From Lepisosteus oculatus (lineage: Eukaryota > Chordata > Actinopteri > Semionotiformes > Lepisosteidae), in contig NC_090703.1 of NCBI RefSeq assembly GCF_040954835.1, positions 16,443,444 through 16,507,443 on the forward strand: 64,000 nt of DNA, read 5' to 3'. Numbering within the stretch: the first letter of the stretch is position 1; every line of letters starts with the position of its first letter. The notes beneath the pieces were generated by a model that had not been told where the DNA came from, ran no database searches, and was given only the letters and a program-made list of their open reading frames with translations. Below are positions 59,101 to 64,000 of this stretch, one piece after another. A program made the translations under genes and the position numbers.

Positions 59101-60881
59101 CAATGGGGCACGCCAATCATGGAGGCAGAGAGATACTGCAGGCTGAATGCAGAGGAGGGATTCATGTTTATTTTACCCGATTACTACAAGTTTGTGATTA
59201 CTGTTATTTCTTTTTGTTGATCAATGTTATTGAACTTAAATTCAATGCATTAGTACTTTAAATATCATACAAAGAAGGGTTACCTATGTTTTTTTAACCA
59301 TACATACTATATACTGCAGTTGATCATGCAGCGGTATGAGGTGGACTTGGTTATACTTGAATTTGGCTATTCATGATGGGAATACACTGAACTCTCACAA
59401 GTGTCGACATCATGCAAAACGGGCTCATGTACAGGTGACCAAAACCAGACGTAAAAATCTGAACTTTTAACAAAGAGCTTAAAAGACAACTAAAGGGGAA
59501 AATATGAAAATTAAATGCAACCTCTTACCAAAAATGTCAGCATGCTCTATGAAATAATGCACTATGGCTGCCTGCTGTTTAAGACGTTTTTCAGTTGTTA
59601 CAGTCATCTTTTCATTTACATTACTGGAATGCAGGAGATTTGGGGCAAAGATCACAGATAGGTTACTGCTGTCCATCTTGTTCTTTGCAGATCTAAGACA
59701 AAGCAAAGAAGGATTAACAAACTGAATTTATGATTAAAAAGCATTCCTTATTCACTTGTGGTCTGTTACACGGATTTATTTTTAAACTGTGTATGTCCCA
59801 CTTATTACCTGTTTCTTGAGAATGGGCAAAAAACTAACAATTTTAAATTAGAGTACTTATGTTTATTTTAAGCCTACTATAGACATTTCTGAGCCTTATG
59901 AGACCTCCCATTTTATTAGGGATATTAACAAGTAACAATACTGTATGTAATCTACTTGATACACAAAGAAAATAATTCCCCAAATTCACAGTACTGATGA
60001 AAGAAGAATTTTTAGTGGCACAGTGAGGCTGTGTGAGCCTACCTCTGGGATACATTTTTGAGAAAGTTAAAAAAGTAACGCAGTGTCTGAGAAACTCCAT
60101 CGGGAAGCATGCATGAAAGCAGATGTGTGGCAGTTGTCCTCTCTTCCTCTGTCAACAACTGCTGTGCCTTGAGAAGTGCATCATGCAGTTCGGTGGGAAT
60201 GGCAGGTTCGGGCAGCTCTCGGAAGAACTGCTTAAGAAGTCCAGCTATATCACAAGGGAGAGCTGAAGGAATACAGTCCTCTCCCATGTCCAGTTTAGCC
60301 TACAGAAAGAAACGGGGCTGGTGAAACAAGTCACTTGCTACCTTACTCTAGCATCAAATGCACTGAGCTAAGAAATACATGCCCGGCACTCAGAATTACT
60401 TCCTTGATAGGAGATACAAAGTTTTAAACTGTTACATTAATGTAAACTTACACTATTTAAAAACTGGGGAACCAATACAACACTGACTACATCAACTTTC
60501 CACTCACCTTGAGTTCCTTTAGGCGGACAACAGAACCAGATTTTCTGAACAAACCCTCAGTATCAACATTCTGCAGAAGATTTTCACAAGCATCTACCAG
60601 AAAGCTGGGAAAGAAACAATACATTCAAGACCCACTCTAACAAATACCAAGAGAGATTAAAACTGAGTCCAGTATACATGTATATGGATTTGTCTTAAAA
60701 GCAAAAGCAAATATTTAGAATGCAAAAAAAAAAGATCACATGTAAGAAGAAAAATTTTACTCCAAACTATGTACCCATATTTTTAAACGAAGGTTAGAAT
60801 GTGTGCTTACCGGGGTACTGTCCCATACTCTGCTACACTGCACTGAGGTAAGGATTCAAGAGGCACCCCAAAGATCTTGGC
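51641..60881 (-). CDS. ARHGAP11A: Rho GTPase-activating protein 11A (11 of probably 12 exons)
   Basis: Eleven in-frame exons give 961 residues from [12 protein letters not shown] to STTRAIDL. The human protein is about 1023 residues, so only some 40 N-terminal residues are missing. The RhoGAP domain covers visible residues 1-196. It has the arginine finger in [10 protein letters not shown] (Arg44), the [17 protein letters not shown] motif and [11 protein letters not shown]. The long tail is Ser/Thr-rich with basic patches ([15 protein letters not shown]). The best conserved C-terminal block is [20 protein letters not shown]. The family stimulates GTP hydrolysis by RhoA, and the gene is expressed in dividing cells and neural progenitors. 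All introns are GT-AG and all phases agree. The gene is in tandem with SCG5. Nothing suggests a pseudogene. Confidence 0.96.
53149..53662 (-). other. ARHGAP11A: ARHGAP11A intron before last exon
   Basis: The intron is 514 bp with donor gtaagt and acceptor tttag. Nothing else is recognised. Confidence 0.8.
53663..53810 (-). CDS. ARHGAP11A: ARHGAP11A exon
   Basis: The 148-bp exon starts in phase 0 after ttccaacag. It encodes [20 protein letters not shown], then [11 protein letters not shown] and NKCTRK. The last G joins the next exon. ESIGWRLA matches the ESVGWRLAN of human. Confidence 0.93.
53811..54771 (-). other. ARHGAP11A: ARHGAP11A intron
   Basis: The intron is 961 bp and very AT-rich, with donor gtaagt. 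No other feature is seen. Confidence 0.8.
54772..54880 (-). CDS. ARHGAP11A: ARHGAP11A exon
   Basis: The 109-bp exon follows acceptor cattcccag. It encodes [19 protein letters not shown], then [17 protein letters not shown]. The matching human segment begins [12 protein letters not shown]. Confidence 0.94.
54881..56391 (-). other. ARHGAP11A: ARHGAP11A intron with composite SINE
   Basis: The 1.5 kb intron has donor gtaggt. About a third of it is the 5S-derived composite SINE at 55515-55990. Confidence 0.85.
55515..55990 (-). mobile_element. 5S-rRNA-derived SINE fused to a tRNA-SINE tail
   Basis: On the - strand, about 55985-55890 resembles 5S rRNA. It has gccatatcaccctgc, the A-box-like aactaagcagggctgagcc, then cagtacctgtatgggagacc and tcctgggaa (C-box region). 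The body (to about 55610) has the words of the fish SINE3-like family. At about 55600 it changes to ggactggcaccctatccagg, then gccttgcgctcattgcttgc, which is the tail of the SINE at 13930-14292. The unit is therefore a composite, or one element nested at the edge of another. Confidence 0.8.
56392..56527 (-). CDS. ARHGAP11A: ARHGAP11A exon
   Basis: The 136-bp exon follows acceptor cttccag. It encodes [18 protein letters not shown], then [20 protein letters not shown]. The basic part corresponds to RRSKRIAGKKV in human and could be a nuclear localisation signal. Confidence 0.92.
56528..56843 (-). other. ARHGAP11A: ARHGAP11A intron
   Basis: The intron is 316 bp with donor gtatgtg and acceptor cttccag. 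No other feature is seen. Confidence 0.8.
56844..57017 (-). CDS. ARHGAP11A: ARHGAP11A exon
   Basis: The 174-bp exon follows acceptor acttgcag-like sequence ending at 57018. It encodes [18 protein letters not shown], then [18 protein letters not shown]. The PVILTPN.KR.LP and KHN...ELLP motifs match human ARHGAP11A. Confidence 0.95.
57018..57981 (-). other. ARHGAP11A: ARHGAP11A intron
   Basis: The intron is 964 bp with donor gtaggt. A Tc1-like fragment lies at about 57125-57375. Confidence 0.8.
57125..57375 (+). mobile_element. Tc1-like transposon fragment
   Basis: gatgctgtggatgccct (57171-57187) matches the word family at 226-243. ggaatgggatagaatcc and cagcaacctggtgcaaagca recall the transposase end at 62518-62565 (ggaatgagacaggatccc, cagcctggtgcaaagca). 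The piece is degenerate and non-coding. Confidence 0.55.
57982..58056 (-). CDS. ARHGAP11A: ARHGAP11A exon
   Basis: The 75-bp exon follows acceptor cattacag. It encodes [20 protein letters not shown] and FDGS. The matching human segment is VSGALNKFKPNRTPSITPQ. Confidence 0.93.
58057..58430 (-). other. ARHGAP11A: ARHGAP11A intron
   Basis: The intron is 374 bp with donor gtaaat. No other feature is seen. Confidence 0.8.
58431..58577 (-). CDS. ARHGAP11A: ARHGAP11A exon after RhoGAP domain
   Basis: The 147-bp exon encodes [19 protein letters not shown], then [15 protein letters not shown]. The acceptor tctgcaccag ends at 58578. [11 protein letters not shown] is the conserved helix just after the GAP domain. 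Confidence 0.93.
58578..59528 (-). other. ARHGAP11A: ARHGAP11A intron
   Basis: The intron is 951 bp with donor gtaaga. The + strand open frames near 58956-59261 have no family resemblance and no splice context. No repeat is recognised. Confidence 0.75.
59529..59692 (-). CDS. ARHGAP11A: ARHGAP11A exon, RhoGAP C-terminal part
   Basis: The 164-bp exon follows acceptor tttgtcttag. It encodes [20 protein letters not shown], then [19 protein letters not shown] and [13 protein letters not shown] is the signature helix of the RhoGAP fold. Confidence 0.96.
59693..60042 (-). other. ARHGAP11A: ARHGAP11A intron
   Basis: The intron is 350 bp with donor gtaggc. No other feature is seen. Confidence 0.8.
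60043..60299 (-). CDS. ARHGAP11A: ARHGAP11A exon, RhoGAP core
   Basis: The 257-bp exon follows acceptor tctttctgtag. It encodes [20 protein letters not shown], then [15 protein letters not shown] and [13 protein letters not shown]. This is the central RhoGAP helix set. Confidence 0.97.
60508..60604 (-). CDS. ARHGAP11A: ARHGAP11A exon with arginine finger
   Basis: The 97-bp exon follows acceptor tttcccag. It encodes [19 protein letters not shown], then [13 protein letters not shown]. The Arg after GLF is the catalytic arginine finger. Donor is gtgagt. The short introns on both sides (206 and 208 bp) hold nothing else. Confidence 0.97.
60811..60881 (-). CDS. ARHGAP11A: ARHGAP11A exon, first visible
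   Basis: The 71-bp exon follows acceptor ttcttttaag and has donor gtaagc. It encodes [20 protein letters not shown] and TVP. The human counterpart is KIFGVPFNALPHSAVPEYG. It starts in phase 0, so the missing first coding exon must end on a codon boundary. Confidence 0.93.
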
Positions 60882-61164
60882 CTTAAAAGAAAGAAATAAT
60901 TCAACCAACGGATAAATCCATCTTATACATTGGCAGAGCTTCAGACAGAACTGAACTCATGAACCATAAAGCAAATATTTGTTAAAGATACTGAAGCTTC
61001 CAACCTGAAGTGAATCTTAAACATACTAAGCAACAAAAGCACACAAAGATTTTTGCTTTTACTTTAGAAATAAAGTACAAAGATTTTGGCTATCAGCTAA
61101 ACCTTTTGTATGTCTCTTCAGATGGATTTTATAGCATTCGTCATTCTGTAACTTCTATGTTCTT

Positions 61165-61450
61165 CATCTGATCCAGGGTTAAGCAGGGGAGGGAAAAATA
61201 CACTTTGGATGGGATGCCAAACTATTGCACGGCATAGACAGACAAACAAGCACCCCTCACACCACAGCCAATCTTCTCAGAACCCAATTAAACTACCAGT
61301 ATGTCTTTAGACTATGGGAAGAAATCAGATCACCCAGCAAAAACAAGAAGAACATGCAAAATCCATGCAGATAGCACCCCAGGTCCAGAACTAAACCCAG
61401 GGCCCCAGCACTGTGAGGCAGCATTGTTATTCACCGCACCCCTGTGCCTC
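61165..61450 (-). mobile_element. tRNA-derived SINE
   Basis: On the - strand the head ggaggcacaggggtgcggtg is followed by gctgcctcacagtgctgggg and a B-box-like gggtttagttct. The body and the tail word tttggcatcccatccaaagt belong to the family at 13930-14292. Confidence 0.75.
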
Positions 61451-62224
61451 CCCATTCCAGCCCTCCTTATCAACAAATCAAGGTTTTATGTAATCCAGAG
61501 TCCCAGTCTGGGTCCTGGGGACCCACAGACTGCTGGTTTTCATCGCAGTGGAGCTCAGTGGAGTTAAATGAATCCTTAAAGGGGATCTATTTAATTATAT
61601 TGTTACATTTGGAGGTTATAATGAATCGGCAATGACGAGTGCATATCAAATAACGCCATATTGCCATCATTGTCTGGGATCCAGAACGAGGCAACAAAAC
61701 TTCTGGTGACACAAAAGCACCATAAGCGGGCCTATTATACTGTAAACATGCTTTAGACCAAGTGACTTTTGCTATCATATTAACAGTAAATATTTTCACA
61801 AAACTGACACATACAAGGCAACATGTTTTTTAGATACTTTTAAGTATTGCAGCAAAAGGGCAACCCATTAAAATACACTCTTCATCATTCATTTTGTTAG
61901 GAGACCATGGTACTCATTTGCTTGAGCAAAGTTCACGATTTTACACGTAATTCACAATTTGTCAAATTTTGCGATATTGTCAATTAATTTAGTTACTGAG
62001 ATTTAACAACCTGTCTGAGAAATTGGGACTGCAGCTCCACCTTAATTTGAATCAACAAGCTGCTTGTTTGAAAACTTCTAATTTGTTTTTCTTCTATTCA
62101 GACGTTTCAGTTTTTTTGTTTGCAAGCTCCAATAAGTTCAGGAACTAAACACATTGTGTTTAAATCAAAGCTATTCTTGGGTGTCATATTAATAACTTAA
62201 CCAAGCATTCAGGTGGAACATAAA

Positions 62225-62600
62225 CCAGCAGGTGTGTGGGCCCAAGGGATCATACATAAGAACTACTGGTGCAGACCAGTCTGAAGGACATCAGAAGGCG
62301 TGGCGTGTGACGCAGACAAAAACTGATATCAACTCAACTACAAGGCTTTCCACTGTTCAATCGTGGGACCTTGCCTTCCTGCAGGCTCATCCTGACATGA
62401 CAATTATGCAGGACAATGCACATCCTCATGCTGTTTGTGTGAAAGCACAGTTCTTATGGGATAAGAATATGAAAGCTATAAGCAGTAGAAGTACATGTCT
62501 GTCAAGGCCCTATGGGAGGAATGAGACAGGATCCCATAAAACAGCATCTGCAGCCTGGTGCAAAGCATTTAAAACATACTGACTGTTTGGTAATGGAAAT
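62225..62600 (+). mobile_element. Degenerate Tc1-like transposase fragment
   Basis: One open frame (62232-62582) contains FLQAHPDMTIMQDNAHPHAV, the block around the second catalytic Asp of Tc1/mariner transposases. The flanking parts no longer resemble the family (the usual tryptophan-rich segment after the Asp is scrambled), so the frame is a remnant and not a gene. No terminal inverted repeats are obvious. Confidence 0.75.
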
Positions 62601-63949
62601 ATTATCATCAGCCTGGAAAAATCAACAAGAGTCGCCCTCTAAACAAACATTTCCAGTGCATAGCTGCAAAAATGACCAAGAACACAAGGTGGCACCATTT
62701 TAATGATGACATTTCACCTGAACATCTACAAGGACTGCATTCCAGACATCAGCAAAAGAGTCTGTGCATTACTGGTTACTGTAGTTTATACTGCTTTATA
62801 CCATATGCGGCTGCAGAAATACCAGGAGCAATAATTTAATAGCATCAATACCAATCAATTACAAATAATCAGCATTGTAAGGCAAAATATTAAATTGGAC
62901 ACGCAGCACTGTTAAGGTCAGATGAAATGGTCATTTCTATAGACTTTATGAAATGATGTTCTACCACAAAACAGTGTTCATTTTTAGCTCTGAAGCTCAT
63001 ATTCAGTAGTGGGAGCAAGAGACAATAAACTCCATTTAGGTTGGATCAGTAAATTAGAAACCTCCAGGATGCATAAAGACATTATTGTAGTTGTCAATTA
63101 TGATAAATTCCAGTGACGCCAAAGAAAAAATGCAGACCTGGCATCACATATCCGCATTTAGAAGAACAACCCACTCTCACCAATTGCATTGAAAAATACA
63201 TGATGGAAAAATAACAAGGTAATTCTAAAATTTGCCTCCAATGTAAAGCAAAGTAATGAAAATGTTTGATTTGTGAACCATATCCTAAAGAAACTCCAAA
63301 ATGTTAAGTATACCAAAGTTTACTATCTTACATATTAATCAACTTAATCTTTCTAAATCTTAATAACGGCAAACCCAGTTTGTCATGTTTCATTCCCTAG
63401 CGTATATACCTTTGTAAACAGAACTTTAACACTAAACGACTCCACCTTATTCATATTTTCCCCCGCTGAAAGTCTCTGAAACTTCTAAGACATAAGTATC
63501 AACTAAATAACCTGTTTCTTACTATTCAACAGCAGTAACAGAACACAATTATGATTTATCTTGACACCGTGATACAACACAGGATGCAGGCTTTCCAGGG
63601 GTGTTTTAACACAGGAAGAAAAACAACGTCACCGATTTATTTCTATTGCAATGAATGTATTTCCGCCTGACTTACTCTATGCAGCATCACGTAGCCAGTC
63701 TATAGCTTTCAAGGCTATTACTTTTAACAAAAATGGAAAGGGCGGGCTAACAATTTGTTATTTCATCGGTAAACATCTGCTCATGAAATAGCTGACATTC
63801 CTTGTGCTGGGTTTGGAAAACGTGAAAGAACACGCCAAGGGGGTGCTTTGTAATAGTGGATGAATCAAAACTGGAAAACGGTCTAGCCGGAACATAAGTT
63901 TTGAGAAATGCGACAGTTAATTTTTAATACAGGAGTAAATAGACTCGGC

Positions 63950-64000
63950 TGGTGCGACATCTGGCTAGCACTCTCTTACGTCGCGTGACCGCAGGCCCGC
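63950..64000 (-). promoter_or_regulatory. ARHGAP11A: Start of a CpG-rich, promoter-like stretch
   Basis: The last 50 bases contain several CpGs (tacgtcgcgtgaccgcaggcccgc) after 3 kb of AT-rich DNA. The place fits the edge of the ARHGAP11A promoter CpG island, but the window ends before this can be judged. Confidence 0.3.

Larger units (their letters stand above)
60882..64000 (-). other. ARHGAP11A: ARHGAP11A intron 1 (incomplete)
   Basis: I find no - strand sequence resembling the N-terminus of the family (LVRLALLQHLRAFYGIKVKG in human), so the first coding exon lies beyond 64000 or has been missed. The stretch holds a SINE (61165-61450) and a Tc1-like fragment (62225-62600). It becomes CpG-rich at the very end. 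Confidence 0.6.

Noticed and set aside
58956..59261. Open frame of 101 residues on the + strand within an ARHGAP11A intron
   Set aside because: No start context, domain or splice support. The composition is that of intron sequence.
62232..62582. Possible small gene with MQDNAHPH-type motif
   Set aside because: The motif is from Tc1/mariner transposase and the rest of the family architecture is lost, so it is a transposon remnant.

Overview
The window is nuclear DNA from a vertebrate, most likely a ray-finned fish. The evidence is split genes with GT-AG introns, vertebrate-only gene families, AT-rich introns, and fish-type repeats: tRNA-derived SINEs, a 5S-rRNA-derived SINE, an L2-like LINE and Tc1-like remnants. 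The gene order FMN1 > < GREM1 < SCG5 < ARHGAP11A matches, as I recall it, the block on human chromosome 15q13. The compact size and intact block would suit a gar- or bowfin-like non-teleost, but the species cannot be proved from the sequence alone.

Layout. Positions 1-9384 are the end of a large FMN1 (formin 1) intron. The last three FMN1 coding exons lie on the + strand at 9385-9534, 16968-17049 and 19623-19667, followed by a long probable 3' UTR. GREM1 (gremlin 1) runs convergently on the - strand: its whole CDS is in one exon (30033-29473), with a 5' UTR exon at about 31850-31683. SCG5 (7B2) follows on the - strand in six exons (48526-34513). ARHGAP11A, also on the - strand, fills 60881-51641 with 11 visible exons; its first coding exon is not in the window.

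How the genes relate. FMN1 is an actin nucleator. GREM1 is a secreted BMP antagonist. In tetrapods much of the GREM1 limb control region lies inside the 3' half of FMN1, so the FMN1 introns here are candidate regulatory DNA as well as spacer. SCG5 is the neuroendocrine chaperone and inhibitor of prohormone convertase 2. ARHGAP11A is a Rho GTPase-activating protein of dividing cells. The four genes do not form a pathway; the neighbourhood is best explained by shared or intertwined cis-regulation.

Repeats and unexplained structure. The notable items are a roughly 1.0 kb miniature LTR element with a perfect 5-bp target duplication (4684-5708), a 43-bp minisatellite ending in an inverted copy of itself (1893-2400), a 5S-derived SINE fused to the tail of another SINE (55515-55990), two complementary pieces of one LINE family (24425-25130 and 37860-38530), perfect CRE palindromes in SCG5 intron 1, a perfect SOX-dimer-like palindrome in SCG5 intron 3, and an apparent excess of the word TACWGTA. 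I found no tRNA genes, CRISPR arrays or other non-eukaryotic systems.
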